Assembly: GCA_016710115.1 (NCBI GenBank)
Contig: JADJLN010000019.1
Coordinates: 310,001-374,000 of the forward strand
Length of the DNA stretch: 64,000 nucleotides
Source: Saprospiraceae bacterium
GTDB taxonomy: Bacteria; Bacteroidota; Bacteroidia; Chitinophagales; Saprospiraceae
Direction of reading: 5' to 3'
This document shows positions 38,177 to 46,919 of this stretch, piece by piece (position 1 is the first letter of the stretch; every line of letters starts with the position of its first letter). A program made the position numbers and the translations under genes. The notes beneath the pieces are model-generated. The model was not told the origin of the DNA. It searched no databases and saw only the letters and a list, made by a program, of their open reading frames with translations.

Positions 38177-38701
38177 AAACGGAGGATCTCAGGACGGCAT
38201 ACCGATATTCATCATAGATCACATTCCCCTTGACTACGGCATGTCGGGCAATCCCTTCAAAAGAGAATCCGGCCTTTTCCAACACACGTTTTGACGCCGG
38301 GTTATAGTCAAACACATGGGCGTATAACCGGACCAGATCTGTTTGGGAAAAGACCAGGGGACAAACACTTTGATCGCTGCTGTTGCAATCCCCTGTCGCC
38401 AGAAGTCTTCACTCACCCAGTAGCCGAATTCGGCATTCAACCGGTAAACATCGTCCTGCGGGATAACACCAATCATCCCGATCAGATGACCCCGGTCAGT
38501 AATGGCCAGATTTTGGGGAGTTCCCTCAACCGGTTGCATCTCCAGATAGGTGCGGGCATCCTGATCCGTATACGGCGAAGGAAATCGATCGCGGAGAAAA
38601 CGAGCGATGTTTGGATTGTTGGCGTGTCTGACCAAGTCAGGCAGATCTTGACTTGACAGTGGTCGCAATCCGATATGAGCAATCTCAGTCTGGAGGTTCA
38701 T
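38166..38701 (-). CDS. GNAT acetyltransferase, RimJ type (one frameshift)
   Basis: About 178 residues from MNLQTEIAHIGLRPLSSQDL. The acetyltransferase fold shows RHANNPNIARFLRDRFPSPYT, GHLIGMIGVIPQDDVYRLNAEFGYWVSEDFWRQGIA (acetyl-CoA loop) and, in the other frame, LYAHVFDYNPASKRVLEKAGF. The break is at GGG, 38345-38347; one added base (C on the coding strand) yields FPQTDLVRLYAHV. The corrected reading ends at a TGA at 38166-38168. The substrate is unknown. Confidence 0.82.
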
Positions 38702-38756
38702 ACCACGAAAGGTCGGGAATTTCAAGGTTTTCCACCCTGTCTCACACCAGATAATG

Positions 38757-38800
38757 AGATAAAAAAAACCGACCATACGGGTTGTCCTGCATGGTCGGTT
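38757..38800 (-). terminator. Terminator of the ECF sigma/anti-sigma operon
   Basis: A perfect 11-bp inverted repeat AAACCGACCAT/ATGGTCGGTTT with a 14-base loop. It is flanked on the left by an A-run that reads as a T-tract on the minus strand. It lies 41 bases beyond the corrected stop of the periplasmic sensor gene and before the GNAT start. Confidence 0.88.
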
Positions 38801-38840
38801 TAAAAGGGTACCTCTATCAAACCCATTCAATGATCATTCG

Positions 38841-39307
38841 TCATTTCTGGACGGGGCGTTCCTTTCGATTACGCCGGTCCTTGACCTCGTTGACCAGTTG
38901 TCGACGAAACTCACCTTCCGCATGCTGGAGTTTCAGCACTTTTTAGCTGGCAGCACTTTTCGGAACCGCTCTGTGTACTCCCTGCGCAATGCGGTTTCTT
39001 TTTCCATCAACCGCATTTGCTGATCCAGCACAGTGTTGGCCTCCTGTTCAGATAGATCATCCACCGGCTTATCCGGCCTCATTTCTTCCCGAATCGCTTT
39101 TTCCTTGTCCTTCATTTCATTGAATACCGGCCAGAATGCCTGTGATTCTGAAGGGCTGAGATTAAGCTCATTGGTGATAAATGCGATCCGCATGGATTCG
39201 ATCTTCTTTTCCATTTTTGGATTCGGCTTTCCCGGAGGTCCTGGTGGTTGCGCAAAGATCACGGTGGAAATCAGCGCAAATAAGCCGAATAAGAATCCTT
39301 TTTTCAT
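38841..39307 (-). CDS. Periplasmic sensor-like protein of an ECF system (one frameshift)
   Basis: An exported protein of about 155 residues: signal peptide MKKGFLFGLFALISTVIFAQ, then a PPGPPGKPNPK linker and a helical domain (MEKKIESMRIAFITNELNLSPSESQAFWPVFNEM ... EREMR-type helices). This is the Spy/CpxP-like 'sensor of ECF-type sigma factor' style of Bacteroidota. The frame is broken at T5, 38940-38944; one added A on the coding strand extends the protein through KVLKLQHAEGEFRRQLVNEVKDRRNRKERPVQK to a stop at 38841. Third gene of the sigma-factor operon; likely responds to envelope stress. Confidence 0.8.
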
Positions 39308-39327
39308 GGTTATTTGATTTGTCTCGG

Positions 39328-39819
39328 TTATAGAATGTCATTCCATTCATCCTCATCCCATTCCTGGATCTCATCCAGGATATAATCTTCCAATCCGTCC
39401 TGTTCCAAACCCTGAAACAGGGTGTGCTGCGATGTCAAACCCGAATGCATGAGCAGTTCGATTTCAAAATCATCAATGTTCTCTTCGATATAGGAATAGA
39501 TCTCTTCTGTTTTCAATTCTGCAAAGGCATTTTCTTGTGGAGTTTCGGGCCAAAGCCAGAATACCGAGACCACCAGCATACAAATGGAAGCGACCACGAT
39601 CGCCATTGCCGGCCGCCTGGGCAGGGACAGAAAAGACCACCAACCGTCAGCTGTGGTCCGGCCTGGCATGGAGGCCTGACGCTCCCGATAGGTCTGAAGG
39701 GCCTCCACCTGAACATTGTGGAAGTATGTCTCCCCCACAGGTGGAACATCATCCGGTCTCTGGATTCGGGCCAGCCGGGGTGCAATGTCCTCCAGTTCCT
39801 TTCTGATCTCCTCTTTCAT
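39328..39819 (-). CDS. Single-pass membrane protein, putative anti-sigma factor
   Basis: A 163-residue protein with a cytoplasmic N-terminal region of about 65 residues, one membrane helix (AMAIVVASICMLVVSVFWLW) and an acidic periplasmic tail (EEIYSYIEENIDDFEIEL ... DEIQEWDEDEWNDIL). It overlaps the ECF sigma gene by four bases (ATGA), the usual position of the cognate anti-sigma factor. No classical zinc anti-sigma HxxxCxxC motif is present, so the role is inferred from position and topology. Confidence 0.7.
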   Translation of the reverse strand: MKEEIRKELEDIAPRLARIQRPDDVPPVGETYFHNVQVEALQTYRERQASMPGRTTADGWWSFLSLPRRPAMAIVVASICMLVVSVFWLWPETPQENAFAELKTEEIYSYIEENIDDFEIELLMHSGLTSQHTLFQGLEQDGLEDYILDEIQEWDEDEWNDIL

Positions 39820-40373
39820 AATATCTGTACGCTTTGCAAATGGTTTTCTATTTTTTTTACGGCATGGTGATAGGACGCTTTCAACGATCCTACTGATGTT
39901 TCCAGAATTTCGGACATCTGCTGATATCCCAATTCCTCGAAATACCGGAGGTTAAAAACGATCCGCTGTTTTTCCGGCAATAACTCGATCGCTTCCTTCA
40001 GCACTTTCTGGACTTCTTTTTCTGAAATTCCAGCAGCCAGTCCCTGTTCAATCTGACCATGTGTATCCGGTTCCAAATCAGATGTCATTCTTCGTTTTCG
40101 TTTTTTCAGAAAACTGATGCTCTCATTGACTGCGATCCGGTATACCCAGGTATACAGGGAACTGTTCCCCTGAAACCGGTCCGCATTCAACAATACCTTT
40201 ACCAGTGTTTCCTGCAACACATCATGCGTATCATCTGCGGATCGGGTCATTCGAAAGATGAGGCTGTACAACTTTTCCTGATACAGGCCCATCATCTGTC
40301 GAAACCCTTCCTCCCGCCGGAGTGGATCGCGAAGCATGGCTAGTACAAGTTGATCAGATCCGGGGTTGAGCAC
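39816..40373 (-). CDS. ECF-subfamily RNA polymerase sigma factor
   Basis: A 185-residue sigma factor with region 2 (LYSLIFRMTRSADDTHDVLQETLVKVL ... FQGNSSLYTWVYRIAVNESISFLKKRKR) and region 4 (LPEKQRIVFNLRYFEELGYQQMSEILETSVGSLKASYHHAVKKI). Start is a GTG at 40373. It is followed by the overlapping membrane anti-sigma-like gene and the periplasmic sensor, with a shared terminator. A SpoIIE-type phosphatase lies 75 bp upstream on the same strand, so all four may belong to one unit. The target promoters are unknown. Confidence 0.95.
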   Translation of the reverse strand: MLNPGSDQLVLAMLRDPLRREEGFRQMMGLYQEKLYSLIFRMTRSADDTHDVLQETLVKVLLNADRFQGNSSLYTWVYRIAVNESISFLKKRKRRMTSDLEPDTHGQIEQGLAAGISEKEVQKVLKEAIELLPEKQRIVFNLRYFEELGYQQMSEILETSVGSLKASYHHAVKKIENHLQSVQIL

Positions 40374-40448
40374 GAGGTTTCAGGTTCCTGATTGCCTCTT
40401 TGACGAGGTAAATGGGCAAAGGTTTAACGGGATATCCAGACAAGTGGA

Positions 40449-41765
40449 TCATCTGAACTTGCAGGTCAACACCGTAACATCATCCGGATAATCCTGTTGA
40501 CCGCGGAACAATTCCATCCGCTCCATCAATTGTTTGTTGAATTCTTCTGCCGGCAAACTGTAATAGGCCCGCGAATAATCGAAAAGGAGTTGCTCATTGA
40601 GGAAATCTCCATTGTCATTTTTCAGGTCGGTCAACCCGTCGGTGTAACTGAGGATCATCGAACCCGGCGTGATTTCCACTTCGCCGACTTCGAGTTCTGG
40701 AAGCTCGGTAAAACAACCCAGAATGGTGCAGCCCTTTTCCAGCTGGACCATCTCGCCATCCCTCACAAGAAGGGGGGGCACATGCCCGGCATTCACATAC
40801 CGCAATCGCCTTTCATTGGGCAGGTATTCAGCAAAAAACAGCGTAATGAATCGGGCACCGTTCGTGATCCGGAAAACCGCTTCATTCAACTGGACGATCA
40901 ATTCCTGCAGGGGTAATTTCTGGAGCAACAGACTGTGCAGGTTTGCCTGAAAATTGGACATGATCAGAGCGGCTGCCAATCCCTTTCCGGAAATATCGGC
41001 CACACAAAAGCTCAGTCGGTCAGGACTGTGCTGGATAAAATCAAAATAATCACCACCAATGCCCAGTTGCGGCTGGTAGATACTGGCCAATTCGAATTTA
41101 TCACTGGTGGGCAGTACTGCAGGAACCAGCATCATCTGGATATCGCTGGCCAATTCCATCTCTCGTTTTAATCGTTCCTGTTCCAGTTGACGTTTGAACA
41201 GGCGCTTATTTTCGATGGCCACGGCCACCACATTGTTAATAGTCGTGATAAACTGAACCTTGTTATACAGATCCTGTTCCTGATCCAGGTGGCCCAGAAA
41301 GGTGTAGGCAATGGCGGTATCCTTGTGCATCACCGGAATGACAAGGTCAAACTCCTTGAGGAAGGGGTGTTCAGAATGCTTGAGTTTGGTCAGCCTGGAA
41401 AACCCGTCCAGAAGATACCCGATGGCGCCATATCGCTCGATGAATTGGGGTTGAAGACCCAGATAGGCAGGACAAACCCAATCTGTTTCTTCCTTGTTTT
41501 TCACAAACAGCGCCATCCGGGTGATGCCCATCGCCCAGTTGAGGAAGGACTGGTACATCCGGAACAGATCGTCAAACTTGATATTGTTGTTGATCGCCTG
41601 TGTAATGTTCAACAGGCGATTGATCTGAAGCTGCTTGAGATTCAGATCTTTCTCCAACTCTTCGATCCGTTGGAGCAAGTCGGTTTGGGCCTGGATTTCG
41701 ACATCCCCTAAAAGTACAGGATTCCCAACATTCTTTGTATCGCAATGTCGCTGTTCGTCATCCAT
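40449..41765 (-). CDS. GAF + SpoIIE-type PP2C serine phosphatase
   Basis: About 438 residues from MDDEQRHCDTKN. A predicted coiled coil (LLQRIEELEKDLNLKQLQINRLLN) leads into a GAF-like sensory domain (about 60-200), then the SpoIIE phosphatase domain: ASDIQMMLVPAVLP, YQPQLGIGGDYFDF, FCVADISGKGLAAALIMS, FFAEYLPNERRLRYVNAGHVPPLLV, ILSYTDGLTDLKN and QDYPDDVTVLTCKFR. The metal-binding Asp residues are all present. Such RsbU-like proteins dephosphorylate STAS antagonists in stress signalling. None is encoded next to it, so its partner is unknown. The gene is divergent from pabB. Confidence 0.9.
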   Translation of the reverse strand: MDDEQRHCDTKNVGNPVLLGDVEIQAQTDLLQRIEELEKDLNLKQLQINRLLNITQAINNNIKFDDLFRMYQSFLNWAMGITRMALFVKNKEETDWVCPAYLGLQPQFIERYGAIGYLLDGFSRLTKLKHSEHPFLKEFDLVIPVMHKDTAIAYTFLGHLDQEQDLYNKVQFITTINNVVAVAIENKRLFKRQLEQERLKREMELASDIQMMLVPAVLPTSDKFELASIYQPQLGIGGDYFDFIQHSPDRLSFCVADISGKGLAAALIMSNFQANLHSLLLQKLPLQELIVQLNEAVFRITNGARFITLFFAEYLPNERRLRYVNAGHVPPLLVRDGEMVQLEKGCTILGCFTELPELEVGEVEITPGSMILSYTDGLTDLKNDNGDFLNEQLLFDYSRAYYSLPAEEFNKQLMERMELFRGQQDYPDDVTVLTCKFR

Positions 41766-43206
41766 CCCCGGAATCTCTCCTATTTTCAGCCTTCTAAATT
41801 TCACTGCGATCACCCCTTTACACTCCATCAGCGGACAATTCCCTATTCCCGACCCGGGCCTTCTCCTGGACGGACTCCGGCATCTGCCAGGTCTGCGCTT
41901 TCTCGATAGTGCCCTGCATTCTCCTGATCTGGGGCGGTATTCCTATCTAATGGCCGATCCATTTGCGGAATTACGCTACATGGATAAAGGGGTTTACTGG
42001 AATGAGGAGAAGATCACCGAAGATCCGTGGACGGCATTGCGAAAGCGGCTCAGACAGTATCCCCTGCAGATGTTGCCAGATGTTCCCCCGTTTCGGGGAG
42101 GTGCCGTCGGGTATGTCGGTTACGAACTCAATCAAACACTGGAAGTATTGCCTCCTGCTCACCAAGATGAATTTGATTTGCCTTCGCTCTGGGTCCACTT
42201 TTACGATGTTGTGACAGTTTATGACCACGAACGGAAAACAGCCACCATCTACAGTTCAGGCTATCCTGAAAACGTGTCGTCAAAAAGGCAGGTTAAGGCT
42301 CAAGAACGCACAGCCTGGTGGGCAGAAAAACTGACAGAAGCTGCTTCCTTGCAGAATCGATCCTTCGCTACCAGCCAGGCGCCCCACTGGTCCTCCAACT
42401 TCAGCCGGGAAAGCTATATTCATGCTGTTGATCGTATCCGGGAGTGGATTGCCGCAGGGGATATCTTCCAGGCCAATTTTTCACAACGCTTTACTGCAGA
42501 ACTTCCGGAGGACTTTGATGCAGTAGCTTTTTATCAGCATTCCAGGAAGATCAATGCAGCGCCTTTTGGAGCTTACTTTCAATATCCTGGTCTCACCATT
42601 GCGTCAGTTTCACCCGAACGATTCCTCCGGCTTTCCGGAAGAACCATCGAAGCCCGGCCAATTAAAGGAACCCGACCACGTCATGCAGAACGGCTTCAGG
42701 ATGCGGAACTGGCTGCCGAATTGCAGGCCAGCAGGAAAGATCGGTCGGAAAACACCATGATCGTCGACTTACTGCGAAATGATCTGTCCAAGGTGTGCAT
42801 CCCCGGATCGGTCGCTGTGCCGGTATTGTGCGGACTGGAGTCCTACGCTTCGGTGCATCATCTGGTGTCCATCGTACAGGGTGAACTCAAACCGGGTTTG
42901 CATGCTGTAGACGTTGTTAAATCAGCGTTTCCGGGGGGCTCCATTACCGGTGCTCCGAAAAAACGGGCAATGGAGATTATCCAGGAACTGGAAGGAATAC
43001 CCCGCCATGTTTACTGCGGGTGTCTCGGATTCTGGGGGTTTGACGGACAAATGGATACGAATATTGCCATCCGGACCATCCTGATCAAGGGTGGGAAAGC
43101 CTGGTTTCAGACAGGTGGCGGGATTGTCTATCTTTCGGACGGTGCAGAAGAATACCAGGAATCTCTGGATAAGGCCGCCCGCATCTTTACCGCATTTCAG
43201 CCATGA
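41635..43206 (+). CDS. pabB: Aminodeoxychorismate synthase component I (start uncertain)
   Basis: PabB makes 4-amino-4-deoxychorismate from chorismate and ammonia in folate synthesis. Conserved chorismate-enzyme blocks are ADPFAELR near the start, RIREWIAAGDIFQANFSQRF, PERFLRL, RPIKGTRPR (the PIKGT Lys), DRSENTMIVDLLRNDL, FPGGSITGAPKKRAMEII and FQTGGGIVYLSDGAEEYQESLDK. The upstream boundary is unclear: only a TTG at 41635 is available in frame, and conserved sequence begins near 41860 (LLDGLRHLPGLRFLDSA). The intervening region overlaps the divergent phosphatase. A missing start by an indel is possible. Its stop overlaps pabA's ATG (ATGA). Confidence 0.88.
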   Translation: MRFRSFSNSSIRWSKSVWAWISTSPKSTGFPTFFVSQCRCSSSIPGISPIFSLLNFTAITPLHSISGQFPIPDPGLLLDGLRHLPGLRFLDSALHSPDLGRYSYLMADPFAELRYMDKGVYWNEEKITEDPWTALRKRLRQYPLQMLPDVPPFRGGAVGYVGYELNQTLEVLPPAHQDEFDLPSLWVHFYDVVTVYDHERKTATIYSSGYPENVSSKRQVKAQERTAWWAEKLTEAASLQNRSFATSQAPHWSSNFSRESYIHAVDRIREWIAAGDIFQANFSQRFTAELPEDFDAVAFYQHSRKINAAPFGAYFQYPGLTIASVSPERFLRLSGRTIEARPIKGTRPRHAERLQDAELAAELQASRKDRSENTMIVDLLRNDLSKVCIPGSVAVPVLCGLESYASVHHLVSIVQGELKPGLHAVDVVKSAFPGGSITGAPKKRAMEIIQELEGIPRHVYCGCLGFWGFDGQMDTNIAIRTILIKGGKAWFQTGGGIVYLSDGAEEYQESLDKAARIFTAFQP

Positions 43207-43804
43207 TCCTGGTCGTCGACAATTACGATTCCTTTGTTTTCAACCTGGTCCACTATGTTCAGATGCTGGGTAAGGAGGTCACTGTTGTCCGCAATGATGA
43301 TCCGGTCCTGGCAGATCTGTCTTCCCCTTTGCCGGAAGCGATCATCCTGTCACCCGGGCCCTGCACGCCCGCGGAAGCAGGCCATTGCGTTGATCTCATC
43401 CAGACCGGAGCGGGATCATTCCCATCCTCGGTGTATGCCTCGGACACCAGTGTATCGGGGCGGCCTTTTCTGTCCCGGTGGTTCGGTCTCCCGTACCTGT
43501 ACATGGACTGCCGGAATGGATCCACACGCAAGCCGGACACCCCCTGTTTGACAGCATGTCCAATCCATTTGAAGCGGCTCGCTACCACAGCCTGATCCTT
43601 CCTCCAGAAATCGAAATCTGCGCACCACTGATGCCGATAGCCTGGACGGCGGACGGGTTGAATATGGCCGTAGCGCATCCCGATCACCCCACCTTCGGGG
43701 TTCAATTCCATCCGGAATCCATTCTGACACCGGAAGGGCTGGTCCTTCTTCGCAATTTTCTCACCCTCACGCTCAACTTCCATGAACACCAACTACACGC
43801 ATGA
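43203..43804 (+). CDS. pabA: Aminodeoxychorismate synthase component II, glutamine amidotransferase (one frameshift)
   Basis: PabA (TrpG-like) supplies ammonia from glutamine to PabB. It reads MILVVDNYDSFVFNLVHYVQMLG, SPGPCTPAEAGHCVDLIQ, then, after correction, GVCLGHQCIGAAF with the nucleophilic Cys, and the His-Glu of the triad in GVQFHPESILTPEG. The break is at GGG, 43412-43414; one added G gives AGIIPILGVCLGHQ. The gene overlaps pabB by four bases and pabC by 23, so all three are tightly coupled. It may also serve an anthranilate synthase, as in other bacteria. Confidence 0.9.
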
Positions 43805-44684
43805 CTGGACCTGGGTAAACGGGGTGGTCCTTCAGGGCCAGCAACCGGTTGTCCATGCCGACGATCAGGGCTTTACACTGGGAATGTCCCTGTTCGAAAC
43901 AATCGCAGTGGTCAATGGAAAGCCCGTTAATCCGGATGCCCATCTTCTTCGACTTCTTGCCGGGATGCAAAAGATCGGGATTCGGCCTCCCGCCGAACAA
44001 CTGGATCCTGCGCAGATCCTGATGGATCTGTTCGAGAAAGAACCGGGTCTCCACGGGGCACTGCGCATGACTGTCACGCCGGGAAGAGCCAGTCGGGGAT
44101 TATTGGCTGAACCTTTCGGTGAACCAGCCATTATCGGGCGCTTTCAGGAACTGGCACCACAGCCCCTTCATGCGGTGGAACTCCATATCTCAGCCATTCG
44201 GAAGAATCCGGATAGTCCTGGCAGCTATTTGAAAACGACACATTATCTGGATCATATCCTGGCATTCCGGGAGGCAAAGGAACACGGAGCGGATGATGCC
44301 CTCCTCCTCACGACGGATGGCCGGGTCAGCTGTTCCACCACGTCGAATGTGATCATCTGGGACGGGCATCGTTTAATCCAACCGGACTCATTTGCGGGTG
44401 CACTGCCCGGGACGACACTGGCACTCTTGCAATCGCTTCTTCCTGCGAAACGAAAAATTGCCGCAGCCCCGCTGACTCGACTGGATCTGGATGTCGCGAA
44501 AGGAGTCTATCTCATCAACAGCCTCAGAGGCATCCAACCGGTGAATGCGATTGGCGACCGGAAATACTATTCCGAGCTGAATGGTGTGTATTCTGAAATG
44601 ACCAAAGTACTTCGTTCCTATGTGATTGCAGAATGCGGAGAACATATAGGGGAAGGGGTTTATCCCTGGTTGGGGGAGAGCTGA
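43782..44684 (+). CDS. pabC: Aminodeoxychorismate lyase-like PLP class IV aminotransferase
   Basis: A 300-residue class IV PLP enzyme: WVNGVVLQG, DDQGFTLGMSLFETIAVVNGKPV, the PLP Lys in YLKTTHYLDHILAFREAKE, and the phosphate-binding ALLLTTDGRVSCSTTSNVII. Location after pabB and pabA supports 4-amino-4-deoxychorismate lyase (p-aminobenzoate formation) rather than a branched-chain or D-amino-acid aminotransferase. It overlaps the end of pabA by 23 bp. A decayed duplicate region begins directly after its stop. Confidence 0.85.
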   Translation: MNTNYTHDWTWVNGVVLQGQQPVVHADDQGFTLGMSLFETIAVVNGKPVNPDAHLLRLLAGMQKIGIRPPAEQLDPAQILMDLFEKEPGLHGALRMTVTPGRASRGLLAEPFGEPAIIGRFQELAPQPLHAVELHISAIRKNPDSPGSYLKTTHYLDHILAFREAKEHGADDALLLTTDGRVSCSTTSNVIIWDGHRLIQPDSFAGALPGTTLALLQSLLPAKRKIAAAPLTRLDLDVAKGVYLINSLRGIQPVNAIGDRKYYSELNGVYSEMTKVLRSYVIAECGEHIGEGVYPWLGES

Positions 44685-44699
44685 TCGATCGGATCGGTA

Positions 44700-45905
44700 G
44701 ACATACACTGGTTCAATTCCAGCTTTCCAGGGGAGGTTTAAAAAACAAACGACCTGGGTACCAGATTCAGCATATAATTATGAGGGCTCTATCAACCTCA
44801 CTCCATGATCAGAGGAGTATCTTTCAGGATTTGGAAACCAAACTTCGGCCATTCTTAATCGGCAGATATTTTCAATTGTAGTCGTCCGCCAGGAGCAGGT
44901 CAGTTTGGCTCTTTCTTCATCGATCTTTTGACCCTCTTGGCGGTTGGGGTGGGTGCTCAGGAAGATCGTGGCCTGGCTTCGATCTTGCCGATGAACCCGG
45001 ATGCACCGGCGGCATTGTAATCCGTCGCGGTATTGTCCGAGGCCATATCCGCTTCGGTCTCATGTTGGCGACTGAAATCAGACCGATGATGCAATGGCGA
45101 GTTTTACTTCCATTCTTGGCGACCGAATCTGTTTCAGAATAGGCAATCCAATTGCTTTGCTATCTGTCGTGGAAAGCCGGAAATCGGCATGAAAAGCGAT
45201 CTGATGCCAGATTTCCCGAGGAGGCTTGGTCTTTTCCGGATAATTTGATCAGACCGGTATAGAGAAAAGATACCTCGGGAGCACAGAAGGCATTCAGGTC
45301 TTGTCGTCATGGATGAGCATGAACTCCTTGAAAAAGTTGACTGTATGTCAGTTTGCCGAATTCAGGATCCGTTTGACACCAGGATGTACTGATCGATATG
45401 TTCTTGCCCTTTTGGTAGAAATGGGGAAATTCTGTCGGCTTGCGGCTAATATCCTTCTGCACTTCGGATGATCAAAAGTACCATGGGAAGAGATTCCGAA
45501 ATTGCCGACCGATCTTAAAAGCTTCCGGTTGAACAGGGCAATACTTGAACGGGAAACCAGTGATATGTAATGCGTTAAAACAACAAGTGGGATACATCCT
45601 TCGACCGGGTCACTTTTGGAAATCAACGGTTCAATCAAAAGTAACAGGAACCCAAGATATATAATCTGTTTGAAAGAGATTTGAGCATGAGCCGATCCGG
45701 CTGGGGTCATCAAACAGGCGCGAAATAGCAGGGAGTTTGTTGTACACCGGAAACGAAAGGGGCGAACCTGCCGATTAGGTGCCCGCACGGATCGTCATGG
45801 ACCAGTTGCCAAACATGAATTCTGAGAACAACCATGACGGCTGGCGGCCGAGCGCGGGCAAACGATCCTCAAATTGCGTTCAGTGTTTGAAGGTAAGATC
45901 CATTT
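44700..45905 (-). pseudogene. Decayed copy of the M48-protease/PagL region
   Basis: By eye, this 1.2-kb stretch follows 45.90-47.24 kb in order and orientation. Examples: GTCCGCCAG.AGCAGGTCAG (44.88 kb), GCACCGGCGGCATTGTAATC, GAGGCCATATCCGCTTCGGT, GATCAGACCGGTATA, and later ATCGTCATGGACCAGTTGCC with CAAACATGAATTC. Single-base insertions, deletions and substitutions are scattered throughout, and no protein frame survives. It spans the M48 gene and the last third of the acyloxyacyl-hydrolase gene. It could be an old tandem duplication in decay or an assembly artefact. The left limit (44.70 kb) is the least certain. Confidence 0.75.
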
Positions 45906-46030
45906 CAATGTCGAGTGCATCGACCGAAAGGTGGAGCTTGGGTAAACTGAATCCACCATTTGGAACGTTGACATCTCCTGATAAGGCCAATTGGGCTTTT
46001 TCCTTTATCTCAATGAGTAGACCCTGAACA
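45895..46030 (-). other. Orphan coding fragment at the duplication junction
   Basis: On the minus strand, 46020 to 45895 reads as a clean peptide beginning LLIEIKEKAQLALSGDVNV and ending SVDALDIEMDLTFKH. It has alternating hydrophobic residues like a beta-strand repeat protein and no start codon. It follows the M48 stop directly. It may be the remnant of a third gene that lay downstream of the M48 gene before the duplication cut it. Chance cannot be excluded. Confidence 0.35.
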
Positions 46031-46039
46031 GGCAAATTC

Positions 46040-46842
46040 CTACTTCGGCAACAGATTCTTCATCTGCACATATTTTGAATTGTAGGTCTGTCCGCCAGAG
46101 CAGGTCAGTTTGGCTTTTTCTTCATCGATCTTTTTGACCCGGTTGTTGGGATTGGGGTGGGTGCTCAGGAAGATCGGTGGACTGGGTTGGCCTTCCATCT
46201 TGCGGAAGAAGCCGGCAGCACCGGCGGCATTGTAATCCGTCCCGCAGAGGTAATTGACCGAGGCCATATCCGCTTCGGTCTCATGTTCGCGACTGAAACT
46301 CAGACCGATGATGCCGATGGCGAGCTGTTGTAATTCTTCCTGTTTTTGGCCGACCAGGATCTGTGTCAGCATGGTCAATCCCATTGCTTTGCTCATCTGT
46401 CGTGTGGAGTGCCGCAAATCGGCATGGGCGATCTCATGCCCCATTACCCCGGCCAGCTGGTCTTCCGAATCCAGGAATTTGATCAGACCGGTATACACAT
46501 AGATATAGCCTCCGGGAGCACAGAAGGCATTCAGCGTCTTGTCGTCATGGATGATCTTGACCTCCCAGGGAAATTCGTTGCGGTAGGTCAGTTTGCCCGT
46601 ATTCAGGATCCTGGTGGTGATCCCCCGGATGTACTGATAGATCTGTTCATTGCCCTTTTCCGGTAGAAGGGGATATTCTGTCGGCTTGCTGCTGATCTCC
46701 TTCTGCACTTCCTGCCCAGCTGGATGTCCTGGTCGATGGGCAGCAGATTGGGATTGTTGACCGAATTTTTAATGCTGCTGCATTTCCAGTTGAACAGGGG
46801 CAAGACAATCAACAGAACGAGGGAAACCAGTCGGATATTCAT
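46040..46842 (-). CDS. M48 family metalloprotease lipoprotein (one frameshift)
   Basis: An exported zinc protease of about 267 residues. The N-terminal signal (MNIRLVSLVLLIVLPLFNWKC) suggests a lipoprotein. Motifs are NAFCAPGGYIYVYTGLI, the zinc site GHEIAHADLRHS (HExxH), third ligand Glu in EHETEADMASV and FLSTHPNPNNRVKKI. Related BepA/LoiP-type proteases degrade misfolded outer-membrane proteins; by analogy this acts in envelope quality control. The frame breaks at CCC, 46715-46717; one added G on the coding strand restores IQLGQEVQKEISSKP. A decayed copy lies on its left. Confidence 0.88.
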
Positions 46843-46919
46843 AATGCACGTTTATTGAAAGACAACGAGTGGGATGGATCGCTTCGTACCGGCGTTCCAC
46901 TTTTGGAAATCTTAACGGT

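Noticed and set aside
45348..45788. Minus-strand frame of 146 codons in the decayed region
   Set aside because: It lies within the degenerate copy and mixes frames of the M48 and PagL-like sequences; no homology of its own.
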